A stretch of DNA of 64,000 nucleotides from Hyphomicrobiales bacterium (GCA_930633525.1 CAKNFP010000004.1:1-64000), one strand, 5' to 3'; positions 34,074 to 43,908 are shown, counted from the stretch's first letter. A program made the numbers and translations. Notes: generated by a model not told the origin, from the letters alone.

Positions 34074-34301
34074 TCAATCAGGTTTCCGATCTTTGCCTGC
34101 CTTGGGGTTGGGTGAGGGGGCAGCCTTACGCTCTTGGGCTTCCTTCTGCAGGCGCAACTCTCTCAGCCGGGCGGTGTTGGCGTCCCGAGCCCGGTCTGCG
34201 ATCTGGCTTGCGGAGGGAGCGCGATCGCCAGTTTTCTCCGGGGCCTGCAGCTTGAGAAAGGCCTTGTCAGCGTCGCGGCGCTGTTTCGACTTTTCGGTCA
34301 T
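34074..34301 (-). CDS. Small basic protein, unknown
   Basis: A 75-residue protein, Lys/Arg/Ala-rich, with a probable coiled-coil (RDANTARLRELRLQKEAQER) and a Pro/Lys tail. It is on the same strand as the recombinase upstream. No family was recognised. Confidence 0.45.
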   Translation of the reverse strand: MTEKSKQRRDADKAFLKLQAPEKTGDRAPSASQIADRARDANTARLRELRLQKEAQERKAAPSPNPKAGKDRKPD

Positions 34302-34349
34302 CTGTGATCCTCGAGGGCGAGCCCGGACGAAAGCTGTGTGATCCCCGCG

Positions 34350-35510
34350 CTAAAGCGTCAAGCGCGCCGCCTTGCTGAGATGCCGGTCGGCGTCGTTAAA
34401 ATAGCTTGCGGCCTGCTGGACGGAGCGGTGCTGCGATTGCTGCATCGCCGCGGGGAGGGAGACGCCGTTGCGGGCGGCCTCGGTCAGGTAGCCGGAGCGC
34501 AAACCGTGGGCGGAAAATTCCCAGGGATTGAGCCCGGCCAGAGCACAGCGGCGCTTAAGGATCAGGTTGACCGCCTGCGGGGTCAGGGCGCGGTCGGAGA
34601 GACCCTCCCAGCGGTCGATCGCCCGAAACACCGCGCCCTTGCTGATATTGGCGCGCTCGAGCCATTCGCGCAGGGCCTCGACCGGCGGCCCCACGATGAG
34701 GACGCGCGCATCGTCATTGGCCATTGCCGTCTTGGTTCTACCGAGCGTGATCGCCAGGCAGGGCAGGCGCGGGGAATTGAGATCCTCGGGATCGAGCGGG
34801 ACCGGCGCCTCCTCCGAAAGCTGTTCGACGCGCAATCGCGCGATTTCGCTGCGGCGACGACCGCCTGAGCCAAAAGCTATCAGCAGCAGCGCCAGATCGC
34901 GCGTGTCGCTCAAGCGATCGCTGCGACAGGCCGCAAGCAAGCGGTCGAGGATCTCGCGGGTGACGGCGCGCTGGCTCTTGCGCCGCCGCGGCCGGGCGCT
35001 GGCTCGCACCGCCAGGCGTATGGCGGTCCGCAAGGCTGGCGCGGCGAAGGGGCCCAAAAGGCCTTTCCAGCGGTGTAGCGTCGCCCAATGGGCCAATCGG
35101 CGCCTCACCGTCGACGGCGCGTGCGGGCCCGCGACGCGCAAATGACCATCCAGCCGCAGGGCCGTGGCGATCTCCTCGGGCATGCCGTGCCCGGGATCGG
35201 TTTCGCGTTGCGCCGGATCCCAGAGGTGCTGCGCGACGAACTTCAGCGCCAGCGCTTCCGGTGCTGGCCAGGGCAGCGGCGCAGCCGTCGCCGCGAGCGC
35301 CCAGGCCTCGAGATAGGCCAGGTCGGAGGCGAGGGCGCGCAGGGAATTCTCGCCCATGCCCTGCTTGGCCAGGTGGCGCAGCGTCGCGACATCGTCGTCG
35401 GTCAGGATTTTGGCGAGCTGGTCGCGCCGTTCCAGCGGCAGGATCGCCGACAGCGCATCGAGCTGCAGGGCGCGCCGGGTTTCGGATTCGGCCGAGAGCA
35501 AGGCGGTCAT
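34350..35510 (-). CDS. Tyrosine recombinase / integrase
   Basis: A protein of 386 residues. The N-terminal core-binding (SAM-like) region is about residues 20-180. The catalytic domain has the first Arg in SGGRRRSEIARLR, then SAHGLRSGYLTEAA with His and second Arg, HRSVQQAASYF with the last His, and the probable nucleophile Tyr in ASYFND. The start at 35510 follows GGAG by 6 bases. Position between repABC and its lox-like site suggests dimer or cointegrate resolution rather than chromosomal integration. Confidence 0.88.
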   Translation of the reverse strand: MTALLSAESETRRALQLDALSAILPLERRDQLAKILTDDDVATLRHLAKQGMGENSLRALASDLAYLEAWALAATAAPLPWPAPEALALKFVAQHLWDPAQRETDPGHGMPEEIATALRLDGHLRVAGPHAPSTVRRRLAHWATLHRWKGLLGPFAAPALRTAIRLAVRASARPRRRKSQRAVTREILDRLLAACRSDRLSDTRDLALLLIAFGSGGRRRSEIARLRVEQLSEEAPVPLDPEDLNSPRLPCLAITLGRTKTAMANDDARVLIVGPPVEALREWLERANISKGAVFRAIDRWEGLSDRALTPQAVNLILKRRCALAGLNPWEFSAHGLRSGYLTEAARNGVSLPAAMQQSQHRSVQQAASYFNDADRHLSKAARLTL

Positions 35511-35621
35511 GGGGCGCTCCGGCTGGGGTTCGTCAGGGCCGTTCTCGTCGACCGGACGCCCGGCTGAGGGCGCCGGCGACGATTTGGAGCGCCAGAATCG
35601 TCGATTTCCAACGCTAAGTCC

Positions 35622-35656
35622 ATCGCTATCGATAAGAGGTAATTATCGATAGTGAT
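35622..35656. other. Lox/dif-like recombination site candidate
   Basis: ATCGCTATCGATAA (35622-35635) and TTATCGATAGTGAT (35643-35656) are inverted with 13 of 14 positions matched around a 7-base asymmetric spacer GAGGTAA. This arm-spacer-arm layout is that of tyrosine-recombinase core sites. It lies 112 bases upstream of the recombinase gene and 73 bases before the divergent gene. An operator role is the alternative. Confidence 0.55.
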
Positions 35657-35729
35657 ATGTACCGATTCACGGAGATCGAAGTGAAACAAGCAAGTTGCAA
35701 TTTAGATTGGTTAAGGTAGGCTAAAGTGC

Positions 35730-36938
35730 GTGAATTCAGAACGTTATAAACTCACTCGCGCCGAGCGCCAGGCTCTCATTTGCGGCTTCGCCTCGGTCGC
35801 AGAAAGCGTCGCAGTCGCGCTCGCCCGCTGCGACGAGCGCCTGCTTCGCGCCGAGCCGGCGTTGGGCGAAGGCGTGCGCCAGCGCGGCCACGCTTTCGAG
35901 GCCCAGGCGCTGATCGCGCTTGCCGGCAGGCTCTGTCCGCTCGAGGACCTCGTCCTGCGCGACGCCGGCATGGATGTGCGTAGCCCAACCCACGAGATCA
36001 CTCGCGCCGCCGCCATCCTCAACGAGCGCCGGCGCCTGGCGCGGCGCGAGCCGGCCGAGGTGCTGAGCCCCAGCACCCTCCGGCAACGGCTCGGCCTCAC
36101 GGAGCCCCAGCAACCGGAAGGGAGCAAGCGGCGCGGGGGTGCGCCGGCTGCCACTAACAGGCTCTCGGCACCGTGGGAGCTGGGCTACCTCGGCGGCGAC
36201 GATGATGAGGTCCCGACGGACACGGAGGATGTCGACATCGACGATGAGCCCGAGCACGCCGCCGATCCGGCTTTCGCCGAGATCGACGCCTTGCTGGCGC
36301 GCACCCGCAAAAAGCTCGACAGCTGGAACGATCTGTCCTCCGACCAAGGCCGGAAAAGCCTGACCTTGCGCGATCCCGGCTACGACGCCGCCGGGCGGTT
36401 CGAGCGCTGGCTCGCCATCCTGGAAGAGGGCAGGGGACTGCCGGCCGCGCTCGCGGCGGCGCTGGCGCTCGATGCCTGGCTTTGGCTCGAGCCGTCGGAA
36501 CGCGCCGGCGAGCTCGGCTTTGCGTTCGCAGCGACCGTGTTGCGCCAGCAGGGATTAGGTTCGGCGCATTTGCCCGTGATTGGGGTCGGGTTGAGGCGGG
36601 GGAAGTTCCGCTGGAGCCCGCATTTGGCGCTCAGTGCCCGGGTCGCGGGGCTGCTCGGCGCCTTTGCCGAGACCGCGGCGTTCGGGCAGGCCGATCTCGA
36701 CCGGCTCTCGCTGGCGCGGGACGTGATGCTACGGAAATGTGAGGGCAGGCGGGGGAATTCGAAACTGGCCGAGCTGGTCGACCTGTTCGTCGCCTCGCCG
36801 CTGGTCACCGTGCAGCTCGCGGCGGCGCGGCTGCAGGTCTCGCCGCAGGCGGTCGAGGCGATGCTGAAGCAGCTCGGGGCCAGCCTGCCGCGCGAACTCA
36901 CCGGCCGAAAGCGCTATCGGGCCTGGGGGGTGCTCTAG
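35730..36938 (+). CDS. RHE_PE00001-family protein (DUF1612/HTH)
   Basis: A 402-residue protein of a family frequent on rhizobial repABC plasmids. Residues 1-110 form one conserved part (RAEPALGEGVRQRGHAFEAQ). An acidic linker follows near 160-180 (GDDDEVPTDTEDVDIDDEPE). The C-terminal half ends with a helix-turn-helix-like VTVQLAAARLQVSPQAVEAM. The GTG start is the only reasonable one. Function is unproven; DNA binding is likely. It is divergent from the recombinase across the lox-like site. Confidence 0.7.
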   Translation: MNSERYKLTRAERQALICGFASVAESVAVALARCDERLLRAEPALGEGVRQRGHAFEAQALIALAGRLCPLEDLVLRDAGMDVRSPTHEITRAAAILNERRRLARREPAEVLSPSTLRQRLGLTEPQQPEGSKRRGGAPAATNRLSAPWELGYLGGDDDEVPTDTEDVDIDDEPEHAADPAFAEIDALLARTRKKLDSWNDLSSDQGRKSLTLRDPGYDAAGRFERWLAILEEGRGLPAALAAALALDAWLWLEPSERAGELGFAFAATVLRQQGLGSAHLPVIGVGLRRGKFRWSPHLALSARVAGLLGAFAETAAFGQADLDRLSLARDVMLRKCEGRRGNSKLAELVDLFVASPLVTVQLAAARLQVSPQAVEAMLKQLGASLPRELTGRKRYRAWGVL

Positions 36939-37160
36939 ATTATCAAAGACCGTTTAGGCTGCACGTGCGCCGGCCCTGAAGGATCTAGAGAAGGCATTGC
37001 ACTTTTTCGGCTTCCATAAGGAGCAGTCAGACTCTGCCCATGCCGACAGGCTCGCGGCAGGGCGCATCGAATAGGCAACCTCGCAGCGAGGCTCCATGCC
37101 GAAAGGTAAGGAACTGCGCCCGTGCGGGAGACTTGTACCGATAGGAGGGGGTCCAGACAC

Positions 37161-37600
37161 CGTCAATCTCGATCTCGATCCCGGCGCTCGGCCTGGCGAC
37201 AATGCAACGACAACGCGTGGCCGGCTGCCTCACAGTCTCGGGTTCCGAACGAACTGCATCGACCGCTGCAGGCGCGAACATCGGCGATGATGCCGGCTCG
37301 GCTGCTCGCTGGAAAAGACGCCGCCAGCCGAAAAGCTGCTGCGGAGACAAGGCATGGCGGCGCGCAATCTCGCTCACCGTCGCGCCCGGCTCGTAGCTCT
37401 CCGCCACGATCCTTGCTTTGTCGTCGTCCGACTAGTCACGTCGGCGTCCAGCACCGGTGAAAACCTCGAACCGGCGAACCGGCTCGTCGGCGCTGGAGTT
37501 AAGCGTAAGCTCTGAAATCGTCATGTGTCGAAGCCCTGTGAGGCTTCAAACATCGGCCCTCAGACCCCTGCCGCAAAGGTGCCGCCCGGACATCGCTTAC
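37161..37600 (-). pseudogene. IS66-family remnant with tnpA nonsense mutation
   Basis: The minus strand begins at 37600 with GTAAGCG, the IS66 terminal sequence. From ATG 37524 it encodes an IS66 Orf1 (GRRRD, then ARRHALSPQQLFGWRRLF). An in-frame TAG at 37432-37434 replaces the expected Trp before SDDDKARIVAE. Homology stops after IEIEIDGV, near 37163. A hairpin (GAAGCC and GGCTTC, 37530-37547) lies just before the start. The 220 bases to 36939 hold nothing recognised. Confidence 0.75.
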
Positions 37601-37807
37601 CCAACAGCCGGCGTCGCCACACGCATACCTAAGCAATGCCGTCGATCCGCCCAACCACCCAGTTTGCGGCCTCCGAGGAGTCGAGTCCATAGTTTTTTGG
37701 ATATGGCATAATGAAAACAATAAATTTTGGAAATGCTCGCTTGAGCTTATATTCGGTCTAAGACCTCGCCGTGATCGCCGGGCATTCAAAGGTCGGGAGA
37801 CGCCGCC

Positions 37808-38602
37808 ATGTACCAGGATGTAGATCCTCCGTACTACGATCCGAATTATGAGGTGACGGTGCTTCGAGCGCCGCTCAAGCAGATCGTCCAATTGCCACGT
37901 GGTTGGTTCCACCATGTGCAGGGTCCAGTATTCGAGAAGTTGAAGGTCGGGCCGCTCGATCATGACCTAACTCGCCAGCACAGCGCTTCGCCGCTAGGCG
38001 AGCGGATCATCATCTTCGGGCGAGTGACTGACAGCGACGAGCGGCCGGTGAGAAATGCACTCATCGAAACGTGGCAGGCCAACGCCGCTGGCCGCTACGT
38101 GGATCCCATCGACCTATGGGGATTTCCGCTCGATCCGAATTTCACTGGCGCTGGCCGATGCCTAACCGATTTCGAAGGGCGATACCGGCTCGTTACTATC
38201 CGTCCGGGGGCCTACCCGACGTTTTATCGTACGGGCGAAAAGGGCTGGCGTGCAGCCCATATCCACTTCTCCCTCTACGGCGCGGGTTTTGACAGCCGAC
38301 TCATCACGCAGATGTATTTTGAAGGCGACCCGTTGCTGCGCCAGGACCGGATGCTTTTGGGCATCCCGGATGTTCGCGGGCAGGACCGACTTATTGCGAA
38401 GCTTGAGGATGCGGCATCGGTCATTGACGTCATAAACACTGCGAACGCGGCCTCGCCAATGGACGAAACTGGGCGCCTTGTCGCCAGAAGTCCATTGATC
38501 GCTTCAACGCCTCCGGCAGGTAGGAACGAGTCGGCGCTGGCCTACCGGTTCGACATCGTTCTTCGCGGATCAGGCGCAACTCCTCTGGAAGATCGCGAAT
38601 GA
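37808..38602 (+). CDS. pcaH: Protocatechuate 3,4-dioxygenase beta subunit
   Basis: A protein of 264 residues that with PcaG opens the ring of protocatechuate to 3-carboxy-cis,cis-muconate using Fe(III). IIFGRVTDSDERPVRNALIE and ETWQANAAGRYVDP carry the first ligand Tyr. RPGAYPTFY carries the second Tyr, and RAAHIHFSLYG the two His. GGGAG lies before the ATG. It overlaps pcaG by ATGA. The C-terminal tail is slightly longer than usual. Confidence 0.9.
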   Translation: MYQDVDPPYYDPNYEVTVLRAPLKQIVQLPRGWFHHVQGPVFEKLKVGPLDHDLTRQHSASPLGERIIIFGRVTDSDERPVRNALIETWQANAAGRYVDPIDLWGFPLDPNFTGAGRCLTDFEGRYRLVTIRPGAYPTFYRTGEKGWRAAHIHFSLYGAGFDSRLITQMYFEGDPLLRQDRMLLGIPDVRGQDRLIAKLEDAASVIDVINTANAASPMDETGRLVARSPLIASTPPAGRNESALAYRFDIVLRGSGATPLEDRE

Positions 38603-39135
38603 ATAAGGTTCTGACCCCTTCCCAGACCTCGGGACCGTTGTTTGGCTTTGCGCTGATGCGGGAAGGCCTTGAGTGGTCCGTAGATCCGGCCGCTGATGAT
38701 GCGGTCGAGGTTGAAGGCCAATTATTCGACGGTCAGGGGAGGCCGATCGCTTTCGAGGCTTTCGTCGAATTCTGGTCTGCGGCTCAGTCGGTTCGTGCTC
38801 GTGCTCTTGAGGATGGGCGCTATAAGGTCGTGCTTGAGAAGCCCGTACAAACGAAGCTCTCCGATGGGCGCGTCTTGGCGCCGCATTTTAACGTCGCGGT
38901 TTTCGGTCGCGGTCTTGCGCGGCAACTCGTTACCAGAATGTATTTCCCCGACGAGCCGGAGCTCAACGCGACAGACCCCATCTTGGACAGGGTGCCAGCG
39001 ATGCGGCGGGACACTCTGGTGGCTCGCCCAGCGAACTCTCGAATTTTGCGTTTCGATATCCATTTCCAAGGCGAGGCTGAGACGGTGTTTTTCAAGCTCG
39101 ACGCCCCCCGGCTTGGTCAGGAAGCCTCTGGCTAA
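38599..39135 (+). CDS. pcaG: Protocatechuate 3,4-dioxygenase alpha subunit
   Basis: A protein of 178 residues. The family start TPSQTSGPLFGFAL and the late block HFNVAVFGRGLARQLVTRMY then FPDEPELNATDPIL are clear. The alpha subunit lacks iron ligands and shapes the substrate pocket. Translationally coupled to pcaH; pobA follows 49 bases later. Confidence 0.9.
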   Translation: MNKVLTPSQTSGPLFGFALMREGLEWSVDPAADDAVEVEGQLFDGQGRPIAFEAFVEFWSAAQSVRARALEDGRYKVVLEKPVQTKLSDGRVLAPHFNVAVFGRGLARQLVTRMYFPDEPELNATDPILDRVPAMRRDTLVARPANSRILRFDIHFQGEAETVFFKLDAPRLGQEASG

Positions 39136-39728
39136 CGCTTTCGTCAGCCCTTTGGCCTTGTAACAAATTCTTACCGGAGCACGGATGCGCACCCAAGTCG
39201 CCATAATCGGGTCAGGACCGGCAGGCCTCTTGCTAGGCCACATGCTCAATAGTGCTGGAATCGAGAATATCATCCTGGAGAGCAGGAGCCGCGACCGAGT
39301 GCGTTCTCGCGTTCGAGCGGGTCTCCTCGAGCAGGATACAGTTGCCCTTCTCGATCGGATCGGGGTGGGCCGCCGTGTAAAAGCCGAAGGCATTGTTCAT
39401 GATGGAATTACGCTAAGCTTCGACGGCCGCCGCCATCGAATTGATGTCACTGCCCTGACCGGTCGTGAGGTCACGGTCTACGGGCAGACGGAAGTTGTTC
39501 GGGACCTGACCGATGCACGAGAAGCGACAGGCGGAACGACGATCTACGAAGCTGAAGTCGTGGCTTTGAAGGATTTCGCGACCCACAAGCCCCGGGTGGT
39601 TTATCGCAAGGACGGGCAGGAGTGTGAGATCGCCTGCGAGTTCATTCTTGGCTGCGATGGGTTCCACGGCATCAGCCGGGCCTCCGTGCCTAAGAGTGCG
39701 ATCGAGACTTTCGAACGCGTCTATCCAT

Positions 39729-41121
39729 GGTCGTGTCGCGAATGTGGTGGAAATTGCCGAGCAGCGGGCTCCGGTCATGTAACGTTGGCTTCAGTCAGGC
39801 CGCGATGTCAAGGGACATCGGCACGAGAGGCTGAGAGAGGGTTTCCCAACCATCGACTTTTCGCATCTGGATCTGGCCCGAGGCCAAGAGCGCCCAGAGC
39901 AGCATCGGCACGGTTTCAGCGCAGGGCAGCACGGTCTGGGTCTTGATGCGGCGCCGGAATTCCTCGTTCAGGCGCTCGATGGCATTGGTGGTCCTTGCCG
40001 ACTTCCATTGCGAGAGATCAAGGCGGGTGAAGCTGAAGAGCCGGTCTCCCGCTTCTTCCAGGCTATCGGCCACGGCCCGGCACTTCAGCTTCCACTTCCG
40101 CAGGAAAGCCTTGCGACGCGTCTCGATCTCGGCGGCGGTGTCGGCGTAGATCATGTCGCGGTAGTCTTCGCTCAACTCGTCGTGCAGGCGCTTGGGGGCG
40201 TGGCCGAGCAGGTTACGGTGCTTGTGAACCGTGCAGCGCTGGATCGGCAGGTCCTCGCCCCAGAGCGCCACAAGCGCGGCTTCAAGGCCGGGGGCACCAT
40301 CAACGATCACGAACTCGGGCCGCGGCAGGCCCCGCGCATCCAGATCGCTGAGAAACTGGCTCCAGGCAGCCGTGCTTTCGCCACCCATGTTCCTGATCGA
40401 GAGGAGCACCTTTTGCCCGTCGCGCCGAACACCGATCGCCGCCAGCACCGAGATGTTGGTGGCCTTGCGGTCCAGCCGGGTCTTGATGACGGTGCCGTCG
40501 AGGATGAGCCGCACGATATCCTCCTTGGCCAGGTCGCGGGTGGACCAGGCGTCCCAATCGACCTTCACCTTGCGCCAGGCCCGGCTGACCACGTCCTTGC
40601 TCACCGCCCCCTCGAACAGTCCGAACAGCGCCCGCTTGACCCGGCGCGTGTTGGTGCCGGCCAGGTAGACCGCCGCGATCAGGGCCTCGGCCTTCTTTGT
40701 CAGCCGCCTGTAGCGGGGCAGTGCCTTCGAGCGCCATTCGGTGATCTTGCCGGCCTCGTTCTCGATCCGGGCACGAGGAACCCGCACCGTCTCAGTGCCG
40801 AATGTGCCGGTCAGCTGCCGATCGCGATGCCCGTGGCGGTAGCCCTTGGCCCGCTCGTTGCCGCGGCCGTAACGAAGCCGTCCAAGAAAGTCGGCCAGTT
40901 CCTCTTCGAACATGGCCTCAATGGTGGCTCGGACATTCGCCCGAAGGCGATCCTCGATCGGATCATACCCGCCTGCGTCGGGCAGTAGCGAAAAGGACGA
41001 GTTGTCGATATTCTGCTTCATGGCGTGATCTCCCTGGCGGTTGCAGCCGCCGGTTGGGTGGGTGTTGGTTCACCCGGAGATTACGCCGCCAGACAATTTC
41101 TACCACTTCCGAGACACGACC
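39729..41121 (-). mobile_element. IS256-family element inside pobA, 1393 bp
   Basis: The terminal inverted repeats begin GGTCGTGTC and share GTGGT and GAAATTG, with about 22 of 26 matched positions. Both flanks (39721-39728 and 41122-41129) read CTATCCAT. The perfect duplication indicates a recent or undisturbed insertion. This element differs from the copy at 28294. Confidence 0.93.
39795..41021 (-). CDS. IS256-family transposase
   Basis: A 408-residue transposase. Visible blocks are RAKGYRHGHRDRQLTGTFGT, VRLILDGTVIKTRLDRKATN with the first Asp, FVIVDGAPGLEAALVALWG with the second, the IQRCTVHKHRNLL block, and TTNAIERLNEEFRRR with the last Glu. The frame is intact, so the element may still move. 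Confidence 0.9.
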   Translation of the reverse strand: MKQNIDNSSFSLLPDAGGYDPIEDRLRANVRATIEAMFEEELADFLGRLRYGRGNERAKGYRHGHRDRQLTGTFGTETVRVPRARIENEAGKITEWRSKALPRYRRLTKKAEALIAAVYLAGTNTRRVKRALFGLFEGAVSKDVVSRAWRKVKVDWDAWSTRDLAKEDIVRLILDGTVIKTRLDRKATNISVLAAIGVRRDGQKVLLSIRNMGGESTAAWSQFLSDLDARGLPRPEFVIVDGAPGLEAALVALWGEDLPIQRCTVHKHRNLLGHAPKRLHDELSEDYRDMIYADTAAEIETRRKAFLRKWKLKCRAVADSLEEAGDRLFSFTRLDLSQWKSARTTNAIERLNEEFRRRIKTQTVLPCAETVPMLLWALLASGQIQMRKVDGWETLSQPLVPMSLDIAA

Positions 41122-41823
41122 CTATCCATTCGGCTGGCTCGGTGTGATGGCGGACGTGCCGCGAGCTTCGTCAGATGTAGTTTATGCCGCGCATCCGCGT
41201 GGGTTCTCCCTTTTTTCGATGAGAACACCTACACGAAGCCGGTCCTATTTACAGGTCCCGATCGATGAGAGCATCGCGAACTGGCCGGATGAGCGTTTCT
41301 GGGAAGAACTACGTTTGCGTCTCGATCCGGAGACCGCGGACGCCATCGTTGCGGCCCCCTCAGTTGAAAAGGCCATCGCGCCGCTCCGCAGTTTCGTTGC
41401 GGAGCCCATGCGGTTCGGCCGCCTGATGCTATGCGGCGACGCCGCGCATATTGTTCCACCGACTGGCGCCAAGGGACTGAACCTTGCCGTAAGCGACGCG
41501 GTGTATCTCTTCGAAGCGCTCATTGAGCACTATAGCGAGAAATCCGACGCGGGATTGGATGTATATTCCTCTCGCGCACTCGCCAGAGTCTGGAAAGCCG
41601 AGCGCTTTTCCTGGTGGATGACAACACTGCTGCATACGTTCCCGGGACAGAACTCATTCGATCGCCGGATTCAGAAATCAGAGCGTGATTATCTGGTGTC
41701 GTCGCAAGCGGCCCAGACGGTTCTTGCAGAAAACTACGTCGGCCTACTGCTCTGACCGGACAATTCAAACATTAAAAAGACGACCTTTCGTCAGGTCGCC
41801 GCAAAACGGGGAAGGAATTAACT

Positions 41824-43002
41824 ATGGCACGAAATCTCCTAAGCGCAGTTATTGCTGTCGGGTTCGCATTTGGCAGCGCCCCGATCTACGCTGCCACGGT
41901 AAAGGTGGGGATTATCGGCCCATTTTCCGGCCCGTATTCCGTGCATGGCAAGAATTTCAAGGCCGGTATCGATGCCTACTTCGCCATTAACGGCAAAACG
42001 GCGGGCGCCGACGAGATCGAGATCGTCTATCGCGACCTTCCGGTGCCCGATCCTGCTAAGGCCAAGGCGCTCGCCCAAGAGTTGATTGTGCGTGAAAAAG
42101 TGGGAATCCTGGGCGGCGTCTATACCACTCCGGACGCTTTCTCGATTGCACCGATCCTTGAGCAGGCTAACACCCCGCTCGTGATCTTTAACGCGGCGAC
42201 GCTCGCGATCACAGAGAAAAGCCCCCTCGTCGTCCGGACCTCTTTCACTCAGTTTCAAACAAGCTCGCCGCTCGCCAAGGTTGCGACCGAGCGCGGGATC
42301 AAAAAGGTCGTCACGGCCGTGAGTGATTACGGTCCCGGTATCGATGCGGAGGATGCCTTCGGCAAGGCATTCAAATCGTCAGGCGGGCAGATAACGGAAA
42401 CGATCCGGATGCCGCTGCAAACGACTGATTTCGCTCCAATCATGCAGCGCGTGAAGAATTCCGGAGCTGACGCTCTGTTCGGTTTTGTGCCGGCTGGGCC
42501 GACCACGGTGTCGCTGCTGAAAAGCTATCGCGACGCGGGCCTCGATGCTCAAGGCATCAAGTTCTTGGCCCCAGGAGATCTGACCGAGGAATCTTCGCTG
42601 CCGGCGTTGGCAGAGGCCGCGGTCGGTGCGCTAACAACGTTTCACTATGCGGTTTCACACGACAGCCCTGAAAATAAAGCGTTCGTTGCTGCGGCAACCA
42701 AAGCAATTGGGAACTCTGACGAACTGACCTTCACTGCTGTGGGCGCCTTTGACGGCATGCGTGTCATCGCAAAAATGGTCGAGGCGACAGGGACAAAAAG
42801 GGATGCCGCCAAGGCGGTGGACGCCGTCAAGGGCATGTCGTGGACCAGCCCCCGTGGTCCGGTGACGATTGACCCACAGACTCGGCACGTCCGCCAAAAC
42901 ATCTATTTGCGGATTGTCGAAAAGGTCGACGGAAAATACGTCAACAAGGAGATTGCCACCGTCCCGGATGTCCCGGAGGCGGGGCTCCTTAGTCCGAAGT
43001 GA
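41824..43002 (+). CDS. Liv-type ABC transporter substrate-binding protein (first cassette)
   Basis: A protein of 392 residues with a signal peptide ending PIYAA. It is a type I periplasmic binding protein (VGIIGPFSGPYSVHGKNFKA, then KVGILGGVYTTPDAFSIAPI and GADALFGFVPAGP). It follows pobA by 68 bases, with GGAAGGA before the ATG, and starts a five-gene transporter. Context suggests an aromatic acid such as 4-hydroxybenzoate or protocatechuate as ligand; this is inference. Confidence 0.85.
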   Translation: MARNLLSAVIAVGFAFGSAPIYAATVKVGIIGPFSGPYSVHGKNFKAGIDAYFAINGKTAGADEIEIVYRDLPVPDPAKAKALAQELIVREKVGILGGVYTTPDAFSIAPILEQANTPLVIFNAATLAITEKSPLVVRTSFTQFQTSSPLAKVATERGIKKVVTAVSDYGPGIDAEDAFGKAFKSSGGQITETIRMPLQTTDFAPIMQRVKNSGADALFGFVPAGPTTVSLLKSYRDAGLDAQGIKFLAPGDLTEESSLPALAEAAVGALTTFHYAVSHDSPENKAFVAAATKAIGNSDELTFTAVGAFDGMRVIAKMVEATGTKRDAAKAVDAVKGMSWTSPRGPVTIDPQTRHVRQNIYLRIVEKVDGKYVNKEIATVPDVPEAGLLSPK

Positions 43003-43039
43003 ACTTATCAGCACGTAAATGTAGCTGAGGATCAGGTCT

Positions 43040-43906
43040 TTGGGTCAGATTATACTGAGTATCGCCGTTGATGCTCTTGCCTACGGCATGGTGCTTTTCA
43101 TCATATCCATCGGGCTGTCGGTCACAATGGGTCTGATGCGGGTCGCCAACCTGGCACACGGCGCCTTTGCGATGATTGGGGGGTATGTCGCCTCCTACGC
43201 AATTCGGGACCTGGGGCTCGGCTACGGTGTAGCCATCGCTGCGGCCGTAGCTGTTACCGTCGCAGCGATTATGCCGCTGGAACTAGTCTATCGGCGTATT
43301 TATCGGACCACAGACGCTCTTGTGCACGCTCTGATGACGATTGCCATAACCTTCATCATCATCGGAGCGACCAACTATATCTTCGGCCCGAGCTTGAAGC
43401 CCGTGCCTCTTCCCGCGTCCTTAAGCGGCCCGGTTGATTTGGGGTTCAGGACAGTTGCCGCGCATCGCGTCTTCGTCGTTGTGTGTGGTCTGGTTGTCGC
43501 TGGAGGCCTGTGGCTCCTGATCGACAAGACCGATTTTGGCATCAGACTTCGTGCATCCGTGGATAATGCGGCCATGGCTGCCTCGCTCGGAATTCGAACG
43601 GACGTCATTTACGCACTGAGCTTTGGACTATCGGTGGCGCTCGGAGCCTTCGGTGGCGTGGTTGGTGCTGAAATGCTCCCAATCGACCCGTTCTATGCCA
43701 TGCGCTACATGGTGACGTTCCTTGTTGTCGTCTCGGTTGGCGGCGCCGGGTCTATTCCCGGCGCGCTCGTGGCTGCCCTGTTCCTCGGATTTGTGGATAC
43801 CACCGGCAAGTATCTCTTTCCGGAATTCGGGGAGTTTTTTTTCTATCTTGCCGTCATTGGGGTTGTGTTTCTCTTCCCCCGCGGCCTTCTTGGGCGGAGC
43901 CACTGA
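43040..43906 (+). CDS. Liv-type ABC transporter permease LivH-like (first cassette)
   Basis: A 288-residue inner-membrane permease from a TTG start; GAGG and AGGT lie just upstream. Many hydrophobic segments and the hallmark SLGIRTDVIYALSFGLSVAL then VVSVGGAGSIPGA are present. It pairs with the following LivM-like permease. Confidence 0.85.
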   Translation: MGQIILSIAVDALAYGMVLFIISIGLSVTMGLMRVANLAHGAFAMIGGYVASYAIRDLGLGYGVAIAAAVAVTVAAIMPLELVYRRIYRTTDALVHALMTIAITFIIIGATNYIFGPSLKPVPLPASLSGPVDLGFRTVAAHRVFVVVCGLVVAGGLWLLIDKTDFGIRLRASVDNAAMAASLGIRTDVIYALSFGLSVALGAFGGVVGAEMLPIDPFYAMRYMVTFLVVVSVGGAGSIPGALVAALFLGFVDTTGKYLFPEFGEFFFYLAVIGVVFLFPRGLLGRSH

Positions 43907-43908
43907 GG

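Larger units (their letters stand above)
39185..41755 (+). pseudogene. pobA: 4-hydroxybenzoate 3-monooxygenase split by an insertion sequence
   Basis: The first part (39185-39728) has the FAD-binding GSGPAGLLLGHMLNSAGI, the SRVRAGLLEQDTV block and the DG motif GCDGFHGISR. The second part (from 41122) continues YPFGWLGVMADVP to the second FAD block GRLMLCGDAAHIVPPTGAKG. Between them is an IS256-family element with an 8-bp CTATCCAT duplication. Removing the element and one copy gives VYPFGW in frame and a protein of 389 residues, close to the usual 390-394. As it stands, no functional PobA can be made. Confidence 0.92.

Noticed and set aside
39185..39946. PobA N-terminal frame continuing past 39728 to 39946 as a real fusion protein
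   Set aside because: The extra residues are translated from the terminal repeat and end of the inserted IS element.
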